Shown here: positions 18,646 through 26,566 of the stretch, one piece after another
How positions within the stretch are numbered: the first letter of the stretch is position 1
How the letters are laid out: every line of letters starts with the position of its first letter
From: JAHEFT01 sp963766195
GTDB taxonomy: Bacteria > Pseudomonadota > Gammaproteobacteria > Xanthomonadales > SZUA-36
Direction: 5' to 3'
DNA length: 64,000 nucleotides
Assembly (NCBI GenBank): GCA_963766195.1
Contig: CAVXYY010000001.1
Span: forward strand, 248,001 to 312,000
Translations under genes and position numbers: made by a program
The notes under the pieces: model-generated
Told to the model about the DNA's origin: nothing
Databases searched by the model: none
What the model saw: only the letters and a program-made list of their open reading frames with translations

Positions 18646-19281
18646 ATGGATGACACTACCAAATTGGCGGCATCCGCCGCAGCACGGATCGAACCAGATC
18701 CAAAACCCGGCAACCAGAAATCCGGCGACGCGTTCGTTGCTTACATGAACGATTCTGCTGACGCGGTTGGAACACCGGCAAACCAAAGGCACCCCAAGTC
18801 CACGACCGCGAAGGCCCTTGATCGCTGGTTCACCGAACGCCAGAAGAGCCAAAGCGCGCCAAGGTTGCTCGAGGTTCCAAACGAGGCGCTTGTGACCAAT
18901 GCGGGTCCCCTGCAACTGACCGGGAATATTACCCTGGTGCATGAAGACGGGACTGTCCAGTATGCCAATCACGTGACATTGTGTCGTTGCGGAGGCTCCG
19001 GAACCAAGCCCACATGCAATGGCGCGCACCTGGAAAAAGAATTTCTGAATCCCGGCAAGATTGCCGAAGCATCGGAAATCGCGGCTTCTCAGCGGCCGAG
19101 CAAAATCACCTTGTCCTGTATCAAGGATGGCCCGATAACTTTCAGGGGCCGGCTCCGTTTGCATAACCAGTTCAACCAGGAATGCGTGAAAATGCGCGGA
19201 TCACTGTGCCGCTGTGGCCAATCAGCGAGCAAACCGTTTTGTGACGGGTCTCACTCGCGTACGGGTTTCAAGACCGGCTAA
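18646..19281 (+). CDS. double CDGSH iron-sulfur protein
   Basis: A 211-residue soluble protein with two CDGSH-type [2Fe-2S] sites, each with the 3Cys-1His pattern: CRCGGSGTKPTCNGAH near residue 113 and CRCGQSASKPFCDGSH near 191. The first replaces D by N in the C-D-G core. The N-terminal 80 residues are polar and unlike any domain I know. Tandem CDGSH proteins are thought to work in redox or Fe-S handling. ATG 18646 follows a CTGGAGAAG site, and TATAGT near 18611 may be its -10. Confidence 0.88.
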   Translation: MDDTTKLAASAAARIEPDPKPGNQKSGDAFVAYMNDSADAVGTPANQRHPKSTTAKALDRWFTERQKSQSAPRLLEVPNEALVTNAGPLQLTGNITLVHEDGTVQYANHVTLCRCGGSGTKPTCNGAHLEKEFLNPGKIAEASEIAASQRPSKITLSCIKDGPITFRGRLRLHNQFNQECVKMRGSLCRCGQSASKPFCDGSHSRTGFKTG

Positions 19282-19283
19282 GA

Positions 19284-19445
19284 GGCAAAGAAGCGCCGCG
19301 GAATGCCGTCGCAAGTGCAGGCTATGGAGGCGGGGCGGTTTTGCCGCAGGCAAAGAAAACCTACGGGAATGCCGTCGCAAGTGCAGGCTATGGAGGCGGG
19401 GCGGTTTTGCCGCAGGCAAAGAAGCGCCGCCGGAATGCCGTCGCA
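19284..19445 (+). repeat. 66-bp tandem repeat, about 2.4 copies
   Basis: GAATGCCGTCGC starts at 19301, 19367 and 19433, giving a 66-bp period. The body (GTGCAGGCTATGGAGGCGGG, then GCGGTTTTGCCGCAGGCAAA) is the same in the first two copies and the third is truncated. GCGGTTTTGCCGC can form a small hairpin in each unit. It starts directly after the CDGSH stop and ends about 50 bp before queD. Confidence 0.9.
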
Positions 19446-19496
19446 CGTGAGACTCGTTTGGTTGCACCAAGTCTCCACGGGCGGCACAATCCGCCC

Positions 19497-19853
19497 ATGG
19501 ATGTTTTTCGCGTATTTCAAATTGAAGCGGCTCACCGTTTACCCAACGTCCCCGAAGGACACAAGTGCGCCCGAATGCACGGGCATTCATTCCGGATCGA
19601 GGTGCACGTGACCGGTCCGGTCGGCCCGGAATCCGGCTGGGTTATGGATTTCGCGGATTTACGCCGCGCATTCCAGCCTTTGTTCGATCAGCTTGATCAC
19701 CATTGCCTGAATGACATCGACGGGCTGGAAAATCCGACCAGCGAAAACCTGGCCCGGTGGATCTGGCATAACCTGGTCCCGGAACTGCCCGAGCTCTCCA
19801 GGGTCGTCGTGCAGGAAACCTGTAACGCCGGATGTATTTACACCGGCAGTTGA
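19497..19853 (+). CDS. queD: 6-carboxytetrahydropterin synthase QueD
   Basis: A 118-residue enzyme making 6-carboxy-tetrahydropterin, the second step to queuosine. The zinc histidines are in EAAHRLP and MHGHSFRIEVH, and catalytic residues in GHKCARMHGH, QLDHHCLND, PTSEN and VVVQETCNAGCIY. ATG 19497 (MDVFRVFQIE) is the family start; the frame stays open upstream through the 66-bp repeat but that part is not conserved sequence. A GGGCGG/CCGCCC hairpin (19479-19496) ends directly before the ATG and could mask initiation. Confidence 0.93.
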   Translation: MDVFRVFQIEAAHRLPNVPEGHKCARMHGHSFRIEVHVTGPVGPESGWVMDFADLRRAFQPLFDQLDHHCLNDIDGLENPTSENLARWIWHNLVPELPELSRVVVQETCNAGCIYTGS

Positions 19854-19891
19854 TCAGCGGTTCCCTGGACAAATCCCGAAGTTCAAAAAAA

Positions 19892-19913
19892 AGGCCAGAC
19901 AGATGTCTGGCCT
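19892..19913 (+). terminator. hairpin after queD
   Basis: AGGCCAGACA pairs with TGTCTGGCCT around two bases, preceded by an A run and followed by AAATTCTT. It is a probable terminator for queD. Confidence 0.7.
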
Positions 19914-20016
19914 AAATTCTTGAGACTTGGAGAGTCTTCACACAATCGTATTTCGAAAAACCAATGTTCCGGTTTGTCGACGGAAGTAAGTGTACGGTGG
20001 CTGTACTGGACGGTAA

Positions 20017-20030
20017 TTGACCTGAGTCAT
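20017..20030 (+). promoter_or_regulatory. FNR-like box, distal
   Basis: TTGAC-CTGA-GTCAT differs from a perfect TTGAC-N4-GTCAA dyad at one base. It lies about 160 bp before hemN. Confidence 0.5.
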
Positions 20031-20111
20031 GTTTTACTTTTCCAATTCCCGCAAAATTGTTGCCGAATTTTGAATTATTTTTTGCGGGCGGGCTGTTCAA
20101 AGGCTAAGCTT

Positions 20112-20125
20112 TTGACTCTGGTCAA
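20112..20125 (+). promoter_or_regulatory. FNR-like box, proximal to hemN
   Basis: TTGAC-TCTG-GTCAA is a perfect dyad of the FNR/ANR form (consensus TTGAT-N4-ATCAA, commonly with C/G variants). It is centred about 68 bp before the hemN ATG. hemN is a classical anaerobic FNR target, and an fnr gene lies just downstream. Confidence 0.65.
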
Positions 20126-20186
20126 CTTTGTGCGGACCGGCATCGTTTACGCTTGATCAATAACACGAAAGAATCAGAGAGATTCC

Positions 20187-21578
20187 ATGGAACAGCGAGT
20201 CAAATTTAATACAGAGTTGATCAAGAGGTACGACATAGCGGGACCCCGTTACACCTCTTATCCTACTGCTGTTCAGTTCATGGAAGGTTTCGACGCAGAA
20301 GCCTATCGCCGGTTCACTGCACTCAGCAACAGCGATCTGATCCCCAAACCGCTTTCGCTCTATGTGCACCTGCCTTTTTGCAAGTCTCTTTGCTATTACT
20401 GCGGGTGCATGAAGAAAGTAACGCGGCACCAGGACCAGGGTGACCAATACCTGGAACTCCTGGAACGGGAAATCGAATTACAGGGAACACTGTTCGATCA
20501 CGACCGCGAAGTCGTCCAACTTCACTTCGGCGGAGGCACCCCCACTTTTCACGACGATGCACAACTGGCCCGCCTGGTTGCATGCCTTGGTGAGCATTTT
20601 TCACTCAGCGGTGACGAAAGCCGGGAGTTTTCCATCGAAGTAGACCCCAGGACCATGGGAAATGAGCGACTCGCTCAACTGGCCGGCATGGGCTTCAACC
20701 GGATCAGCCTCGGCGTGCAGGATATCGATCCCAAGGTTCAACAGGCGGTCAACCGCATCCAGGATCCTGAAGCCTCGCTGGCGATGATTGAAGAGTCGAG
20801 AAAACTCGGCTTTAACTCGGTTTCGGTGGACCTGATCTACGGACTCCCGCTGCAAACCGCTGAAAGTTTTGGTAAAACCATTGATACCGTGGTCAGCGCC
20901 AAACCCAACCGTTTGGCCGTTTACAACTATGCCCACCTGCCGCACATCTTCCGCGCGCAACGCATGATCGATGCAAAAGACATTCCGGCGCCGGAGACCA
21001 AGCTCAAACTGATGGAATTGACCATCGAAAAGCTGACCGCCGCTGGCTACGTTTACATTGGCATGGACCACTTCGCGCTGCCCGACGATGAATTAACGAT
21101 AGCCCAGCGCCAGGGTGGCCTGCAGCGCAATTTCCAGGGTTATTCGACGCGCCGTGAATGCGACCTGGTGGGCCTGGGTGTCAGTGCGATTGGAAAGGTG
21201 GGTGACTGCTATGCCCAGAACATCAAGGACATTCCAACCTGGCAATCCGTGGTGAATGAGGGTCAGCTTCCGATCTGGCGTGGCGTCAAGCTGACCACTG
21301 AAGACCGGCTTCGCCGAAGTATCATCGAATCCATCATGTGCCATGGAGAAGTCCGGTTCGCGGAATTTGAATCAAACTACGCCATCGATTTCCATGACCA
21401 CTTCGCACTCGAACTGGGGAATCTGCAGAAACTGGAGGAAGACGGGCTGATTGAAATAGGCGATGACGAATTCAGGGCGACACCCGAAGGAAGGCTGTTG
21501 CTGCGGGCCGTCGCAATGATTTTCGACGAGTACCTTCAGGCTCCTGAATCCAAACCCAAATTTTCACGCGTTATCTAA
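20187..21578 (+). CDS. hemN: oxygen-independent coproporphyrinogen III oxidase HemN
   Basis: A 463-residue radical-SAM enzyme that converts coproporphyrinogen III to protoporphyrinogen IX without oxygen. The cluster motif CKSLCYYCGC near residue 62 has the CxxxCxxC plus an extra Cys typical of true HemN rather than HemW. LHFGGGTPTF, the N-terminal YDIAGPRYTSYPTAVQF and the RRECDLVGLGVSAIG region agree. The ATG follows AGAGAGATTCC. Two FNR-like dyads upstream imply anaerobic induction. Confidence 0.96.
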   Translation: MEQRVKFNTELIKRYDIAGPRYTSYPTAVQFMEGFDAEAYRRFTALSNSDLIPKPLSLYVHLPFCKSLCYYCGCMKKVTRHQDQGDQYLELLEREIELQGTLFDHDREVVQLHFGGGTPTFHDDAQLARLVACLGEHFSLSGDESREFSIEVDPRTMGNERLAQLAGMGFNRISLGVQDIDPKVQQAVNRIQDPEASLAMIEESRKLGFNSVSVDLIYGLPLQTAESFGKTIDTVVSAKPNRLAVYNYAHLPHIFRAQRMIDAKDIPAPETKLKLMELTIEKLTAAGYVYIGMDHFALPDDELTIAQRQGGLQRNFQGYSTRRECDLVGLGVSAIGKVGDCYAQNIKDIPTWQSVVNEGQLPIWRGVKLTTEDRLRRSIIESIMCHGEVRFAEFESNYAIDFHDHFALELGNLQKLEEDGLIEIGDDEFRATPEGRLLLRAVAMIFDEYLQAPESKPKFSRVI

Positions 21579-21642
21579 GGGACCACTGAACGGAGGTTTT
21601 TAAGGAAGTTTTACACCCGGACGGGTGCCGGAATAAGTAGTT

Positions 21643-21678
21643 CTACGCATGCGTAGAGGTGTGCCTGCGCAATATAAT
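21643..21678 (+). promoter_or_regulatory. promoter of fnr with palindrome over the -35 region
   Basis: TATAAT (21673-21678) is a consensus -10. The 14-bp perfect palindrome CTACGCATGCGTAG (21643-21656) covers the place of the -35, so a dimeric regulator could act here. The regulator is unknown. Confidence 0.5.
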
Positions 21679-21721
21679 GCATTTAAAAGAACTAATTATT
21701 TGGAGATTTGGAGAGCACATC

Positions 21722-22465
21722 ATGGAAAGTTCGTTAAGGGTCGCCAACATCAGAGATTACCGCAGGGAGCCCTCACGGTCACAGGTTGCGTGCAGCAGAT
21801 GTGCGCTGGGAGAGTTGTGCCTGCCACGAGGCCTCACCCCGGACGAGACCGAGCGTTTCGAGCAAATCGTGCATCGCTCCCGGCCCATCCAGCCCGGCGA
21901 GCACCTGTTCCGCGCCGGAGATGAATTCCGCTCGGTAGCCTCGGTGCGCACCGGCTGTTTCAAGAGCTATGTCATCGACCACGAAGGTCAGGAACAGGTA
22001 CTGGGGTTCCACCTCCCCGGCGAAATCATCGGACTTGACGCGATCCATTCGTGTAAACACGTCGCGAACGTGGTTGCGCTCGACACCAGCGCAGTATGCG
22101 GCCTGACGTTCGATACCGTGACCACCATGGCGCGGCATATGCCCGAATTGCAGTCAGAACTCTTTCGCGTGATGAGCCAAAGGATCAGCGAACTGGAGAC
22201 CATTGCCGGCGACCTGAGCGCAGACGAGCGGATCGCGATGTTCCTGCTGTCGTTGTCCGACCGGTTTACCCGCCGCGGATACTCCGACAAGGAGTTCATC
22301 CTGGCCATGTCACGCCGCGATATAGCGAGCTACCTGAGGCTGGCGACCGAAACGGTCAGCCGGGTGCTGGCGCGCTTCCAGAAAGCCGGCGTCGTAAAAG
22401 TCGACCGCAAACAAGTCCGCATCATGAACATGGACGAGTTGAAGGTCATCGCCCGGAAAGCGTAA
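21722..22465 (+). CDS. fnr: FNR-type anaerobic transcription regulator
   Basis: A 247-residue Crp/Fnr regulator. The N-terminal cysteines for the oxygen-labile [4Fe-4S] cluster are in CSRCALGELC, with the fourth in HSCKHVANV. The cNMP-like beta-barrel, a dimerisation helix and a winged helix with recognition segment ATETVSRVLARFQ (the E..SR contacts of FNR for TTGAT) follow. ATG 21722 is preceded by TTTGGAGAGCAC. It sits next to hemN, its likely target. Confidence 0.94.
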   Translation: MESSLRVANIRDYRREPSRSQVACSRCALGELCLPRGLTPDETERFEQIVHRSRPIQPGEHLFRAGDEFRSVASVRTGCFKSYVIDHEGQEQVLGFHLPGEIIGLDAIHSCKHVANVVALDTSAVCGLTFDTVTTMARHMPELQSELFRVMSQRISELETIAGDLSADERIAMFLLSLSDRFTRRGYSDKEFILAMSRRDIASYLRLATETVSRVLARFQKAGVVKVDRKQVRIMNMDELKVIARKA

Positions 22466-22490
22466 AAAAACCTCAGGCCAACGGGGCTCC

Positions 22491-22973
22491 CTAGTGGTGG
22501 GCTCCGCCGGGACCGTGCGCATGCCCGTGTGCGAGTTCTTCGTCCGTCGCCTCCCGGACGTCGGTCACTTCAACGTCAAACGTCAAGGTCTGCCCGGCCA
22601 GCGGGTGGTTCCGGTCTACGTCAATATTGAAGCGTCCCACCTTGACCACCGTTACCTGCACCTGGCCCTGCTGGGTCTGCAGAATGACGGGCTGCCCGAC
22701 CTGCAGGCGCTCGGCGTGCTTGAAATGCTTCGCCGGGATTCGCTGGATACCGTTCTCTTTGCGCTCCCCGTAGGCATCCGCCGGTTCGACCCTGACTTCG
22801 AAGCTGTCACCCGCCTTTTTGCCCGCCATGGCTTTTTCCAGCCCGGGGATGATGCTCCCCGCGCCGTGCAGGTAGACCATCGGCTCACGTTCACGTGACG
22901 ATTCGATTTGCTCACCCTGTGCGTTGCTCAGCGTGTAATGAAATGAAACGACTTTTTTGTTTTCGATATTCAT
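22491..22973 (-). CDS. slyD: FKBP-type peptidyl-prolyl isomerase SlyD
   Basis: A 160-residue prolyl isomerase/chaperone. VSFHYTLSNAQGEQIESS, YLHGAGSIIPGLEKAMAGKK and the inserted IF domain (VGQPVILQTQQGQVQVTV), then DRNHPLAGQTLTFDVEV, are the SlyD pattern. The His-rich tail HGHAHGPGGAHH is a short nickel-binding tail. It lies just downstream of a DUF885 peptidase gene. Confidence 0.93.
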   Translation of the reverse strand: MNIENKKVVSFHYTLSNAQGEQIESSREREPMVYLHGAGSIIPGLEKAMAGKKAGDSFEVRVEPADAYGERKENGIQRIPAKHFKHAERLQVGQPVILQTQQGQVQVTVVKVGRFNIDVDRNHPLAGQTLTFDVEVTDVREATDEELAHGHAHGPGGAHH

Positions 22974-24780
22974 AAGCGTGATCTAATCCTTGTTTTGTTG
23001 ATTTGGCAATCCAGAGCCAGGTTTCCTCGCTGAGCACATCCAGCGGTACGGAACCCAGTGAAAGTATGAAGTCATGGAAGGCCCGGACGTCAAAAGCGTC
23101 ACCGAGGTCCTGCTCGGCTCGGGCCCGTAGCTGCAAAATCGTGTATTCGCCCAGCTTGTAACTCAACGCCTGGGCCGGCCAGGAGATATAACGGTCAACT
23201 TCGGTGGTTACCTCGTGCATCGACAGCGCCGTGTTGGACGCGAGAAAATCCAGCGCCTGTTCACGGGTCCAGCCCTTGGCATGAATGCCGGTGTCAATCA
23301 CGAGCCTGCAAGCACGCCACATTTCGTAGGTGAGCCGGCCGAAATGTTCATATGGCGTTTCATAGATGTCCATTTCAAGACCCAGTTTTTCAGAGTACAG
23401 GCCCCAGCCCTCGCCGAATGCGGAAATGTAGACATGGCGGCGGAATGGAGGCTGATCCTTTTGCTCCTTCGCAAGCGAGATTTGCGTGCTGTGGCCCGGA
23501 GCACCCTCATGAAGCGTCAGCGCCGGAATGGCATACAGTGGCCTGCTGGGCAGGTCATAGGTATTTACCCAGTAGTAAGCGCCACGGAGCGCATCAAGGG
23601 GGGCGGATACCGCTCTTCCGGAGGTGTAAAAAGGCGCGATATCGTCCGGAACAGGCGCCACGCCGTAGGGCTGACGCGGAAGATGCCCGAACAACATTGG
23701 CAGGCGCCCGTCGATTTTCTTCGCGTAATAGGACGCAAAGGCCAGCAACTCCCTGGGAGTCTTCGCATAAAACTGCTGATCGGTGCGCAGAAACTGCAGG
23801 AATGCCGCAAAATCGCCCTCGAAACCCAGTTCATCTATGATCGCCTGCATCTCCCTGCGAATCCTGGCTACCTGTTCCAGGCCTATCTGGTGTATTTCAT
23901 CCGGGGTCATATCCAGCGTCACGTAGAGCTCTATCTGGGACTGGTAAAAGCGTTCGCCACCGGGCAATGCGCTGGCTCCCAGGGTTTCGCGCGCACCCGG
24001 AATATATTCCTGCTGGAAAAAATCATAAAGGCGCTGGTAAGCCGGGATCACATCACCGGCAATCACCTGGTCTGCGGTGGCCAGCAATTCCGCCTTCTCG
24101 CCGCCAGCAATGGATTCGGGAATGGACTGGAACGGGATGAAAAACGGGCTTTGGTCCGCGCTTTCAACGAGTTGCGCCTTGATAGGCCCGTCACGCCCGT
24201 CCATGATCACCCGGGGCTGGGTGATCCCGAGTTTCAGCCCTTCACGCATCAAACCAATGTACTGGTCCATCAAACGCGGCAACTGGTGGAGGCGGCCCAG
24301 GTAGTTGCGATAGTCCTCCAGGCCGGAAAAATCGGTGTCCTTTGGCAGCATCGGCAGCTCCATGTAAAAACCTGAATCACTGTTGAAAGGAATCAGGTAC
24401 GACTTGGTCTCGTAAGCTGCGAGGTAGTTATCGATCTGTTTAACGTAGATACGGTAGTTAATGCAGTCTTCGTGACTGAGGCGCTGACAGGAAATCCCGT
24501 CCAGTTCCTGGCGAATTTCTTTCCAGTATTCATAACGGCGTAACTGGGCTTCTTCACTGACATCACCCAGTTGGTCTGCATAGTCGTGCACCCCCACCTC
24601 CGAGGCAAACAGCGGAAACTCCTGCAGCCTGAACGCCCACTCCTTTTCATAAATCTCTTTGAAGCGCTCGCTGTCCCCGGCAGCCAGTGCGGCGCCGGCA
24701 TTGGCCAGTAACAGGAATACAGGCAGCAGCAAGCGTGCTGCGATCCATCCGGATGCTCCGGGATTCCAAAAGGTTCTCAT
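22912..24780 (-). CDS. DUF885 family secreted metallopeptidase-like protein
   Basis: About 600-622 residues with a signal peptide (LLLPVFLLLANAGAALA). The zinc-like motif HEGAPGHSTQ near residue 438 and GEGWGLYSEKLG define DUF885, distant relatives of carboxypeptidases. The open frame overlaps slyD by 62 bp. Removing one A from the AAAA run at 22993-22996 would end it at TAG 22985-22983, ten bases before slyD, matching the usual family end (WIAKS). So the overlap is probably another one-base insertion error. ATG 24780 gives MRTFWNPG. Confidence 0.88.
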   Translation of the reverse strand: MRTFWNPGASGWIAARLLLPVFLLLANAGAALAAGDSERFKEIYEKEWAFRLQEFPLFASEVGVHDYADQLGDVSEEAQLRRYEYWKEIRQELDGISCQRLSHEDCINYRIYVKQIDNYLAAYETKSYLIPFNSDSGFYMELPMLPKDTDFSGLEDYRNYLGRLHQLPRLMDQYIGLMREGLKLGITQPRVIMDGRDGPIKAQLVESADQSPFFIPFQSIPESIAGGEKAELLATADQVIAGDVIPAYQRLYDFFQQEYIPGARETLGASALPGGERFYQSQIELYVTLDMTPDEIHQIGLEQVARIRREMQAIIDELGFEGDFAAFLQFLRTDQQFYAKTPRELLAFASYYAKKIDGRLPMLFGHLPRQPYGVAPVPDDIAPFYTSGRAVSAPLDALRGAYYWVNTYDLPSRPLYAIPALTLHEGAPGHSTQISLAKEQKDQPPFRRHVYISAFGEGWGLYSEKLGLEMDIYETPYEHFGRLTYEMWRACRLVIDTGIHAKGWTREQALDFLASNTALSMHEVTTEVDRYISWPAQALSYKLGEYTILQLRARAEQDLGDAFDVRAFHDFILSLGSVPLDVLSEETWLWIAKSTKQGLDHAYEYRKQKSRFISLHAEQRTG

Positions 24781-24808
24781 CTTGCTGATCCTCAGTGTCA
24801 GGGCCCCG

Positions 24809-25825
24809 TCAGGTGACCACAAAGCCTGCCCAGAACGGGTCATCATCCGGATCTACCGTGATGACGTTGTGCCCGTAAACGCGCGCCCAGCCCTCGACGC
24901 TGGGAATAATGGCCGGGAATGGACCCACCTGTGCGGTCGCTTCCACCCGGCCTTTGAACTGGCTGCCAATGTAGCTTTCATGGATAAACTCGTCGCCGAC
25001 CAAAAGCTCACCACGGGCGGCCAGCTGGGCCAGGCGCGACGATGTACCGGTCCCGCAGGGTGAGCGGTCGATCGCGGACTCGCCGTAAAACACCGCGTTG
25101 CGTCCATTTGAACCGGGCATCAGCGGCCTGCCAACCCACATGACGTGGCGCATGTGAGACAGGCGCTCGTCATCAGGATGGGAAAACGTGTAGCGCTGGT
25201 TGATTCTTGACCGTATCAGCGGGCTCAGGCGCAGGATATCGGCCGCGCTCAGCCGGGTGAGGTCTTCATAAATCTCCTGGGGTTCCACAATGGCATAAAA
25301 ATTTCCACCGTAAGCGATGTCGAATTTCAAATTTCCACCCAGCTCGGGGCACTCCACTTCGAGCCCGCTGGAATGCAAAAAGGACGGCACATTGGTCAGC
25401 CGCACCGACTTTACTTTCCGGCCCTCCATGGAATAGGAAACCGTCACTTTCCCTGCAGGGGTTTCCAGGTTGAGTTGTCCCGGAGTCCTTGGAGTCACCA
25501 GGCCGTTCTCGATGGCGATGGTCACCGTACCTATGGTTCCGTGACCGCACATGGGCAAGCAGCCGGAGGTTTCGATGAACAGCACACCGATGTCGCAGTC
25601 CTCCCGCCAGCTTGGATAAAGTATGCTGCCCGACATCATGGAGTGCCCGCGGGGTTCGAACATCAGCGACGTTCGAATCCAGTCGAATTCAGAAATAAAA
25701 TGCTGCTGGCGGTCAAGCATGCTCTCGCCTTCCAACTCGGGCCCACCGCTGTATACCAGGCGGACAGGATTGCCGCAGGTGTGCGCATCGATGCAGTGAA
25801 ATGTCGTCCGCTTCGCCATGATCAT
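24809..25825 (-). CDS. 4-hydroxyproline epimerase / proline racemase family
   Basis: A 336-338 residue cofactor-independent epimerase. Both catalytic cysteines are present, in CLPMCGHGTIG and DRSPCGTGTSSR, which indicates an epimerase or racemase and not the trans-3-hydroxyproline dehydratase (Thr in place of one Cys). FHCIDAHTCGNPVRL is the family N-terminus. Starts at 25825 and 25819 are two codons apart. A GntR regulator lies 22 bp upstream, as usual for hydroxyproline catabolism; the downstream oxidase genes are not here. Confidence 0.9.
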   Translation of the reverse strand: MIMAKRTTFHCIDAHTCGNPVRLVYSGGPELEGESMLDRQQHFISEFDWIRTSLMFEPRGHSMMSGSILYPSWREDCDIGVLFIETSGCLPMCGHGTIGTVTIAIENGLVTPRTPGQLNLETPAGKVTVSYSMEGRKVKSVRLTNVPSFLHSSGLEVECPELGGNLKFDIAYGGNFYAIVEPQEIYEDLTRLSAADILRLSPLIRSRINQRYTFSHPDDERLSHMRHVMWVGRPLMPGSNGRNAVFYGESAIDRSPCGTGTSSRLAQLAARGELLVGDEFIHESYIGSQFKGRVEATAQVGPFPAIIPSVEGWARVYGHNVITVDPDDDPFWAGFVVT

Positions 25826-25847
25826 TCAGCGCCCCGCGCTGGCTACG

Positions 25848-26462
25848 CTAGCGCTCAAGTACCGCCATGACTGCATCGGATGCTTTCTGGGCGCTCACAT
25901 AGTCCCGGCGCGCAATCAGCCGGGCCATCTTCGAACTGGCGATGATCGTCTCGGACAATTGCATCTGGTTACGATTGCCGTAAAAGAACCGGCGGCAGTG
26001 ACTTCTCAGGGGAGCCACTGCGGTAGTGGCATAAGGGTTGGCTGCACACGCATCAAGCAAGTTGTTCAATTCCTGGTCCAGTTTGAGAAAATCGGAAAAA
26101 CTCTCATGTGAAAACGTCAGTTTCCTGGCGATCGCTGAAATTTCGCTGCGTTGATCGTCTTTTGCGTTCAACGCAGCGCGGTAAATTATCACCCGTTCGA
26201 TGGGTTTTCTCGCTTCAAGTATATGTAACATGTTGCCACGACTGACCGGGGTGACTACCAGCCCCCGGCGGGGTAAAACGATGAACATATCCTGTTGCGC
26301 CAGCCTCTGGATGGCTTCGCGAACCGGTGTCCGGCCCAGTCCGGTCATATCAATCAGCTGTCCTTCAGAAACCTGCGCCCCGGGAGGCAGGTCGAGCGTG
26401 ACCAGCTTTTCCTCCAGTAACTCATAGGCCTGTTCAGCAAGGCTGCGGGCAGGTGTTGCCAT
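25848..26462 (-). CDS. GntR family transcription regulator with FCD domain
   Basis: A 204-residue regulator. The winged helix occupies about residues 8-75 (LLEEKLVTLDLPPGAQVSEG, GLGRTPVREAIQRL) and the C-terminal FCD ligand domain follows (IERVIIYRAAL, FLKLDQELNNLLDACAANPY, RRDYVSAQKASDAVM). The position before the hydroxyproline epimerase suggests it controls that gene, probably in response to hydroxyproline or a related acid. Confidence 0.88.
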   Translation of the reverse strand: MATPARSLAEQAYELLEEKLVTLDLPPGAQVSEGQLIDMTGLGRTPVREAIQRLAQQDMFIVLPRRGLVVTPVSRGNMLHILEARKPIERVIIYRAALNAKDDQRSEISAIARKLTFSHESFSDFLKLDQELNNLLDACAANPYATTAVAPLRSHCRRFFYGNRNQMQLSETIIASSKMARLIARRDYVSAQKASDAVMAVLER

Positions 26463-26515
26463 TCTTGTTCCGTTTGGGTGGGTGGAACAGAGAATGATAT
26501 ATCAGTAAACCACAT

Positions 26516-26540
26516 AAAAAAACCCGGCCACTTGGCCGGG
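26516..26540 (-). terminator. intrinsic terminator of the DUF4097 gene
   Basis: CCCGGCCA (26523-26530) pairs with TGGCCGGG (26533-26540); on the minus strand the stem is followed by a T7 run. It lies 27 bp after the DUF4097 stop. Confidence 0.8.
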
Positions 26541-26566
26541 TCTTTCCTGGCGTATCGGGTAATCCG

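Noticed and set aside
19284..19445. Tandem repeat considered as a CRISPR array
   Set aside because: Units are contiguous at 66 bp with no variable spacers, and no cas genes are present.
23215..24375. 386-codon open frame opposite the DUF885 gene
   Set aside because: It is fully antisense to a well-supported protein with signal peptide and zinc motif, and its translation has no recognisable domain. High GC produces such shadows.
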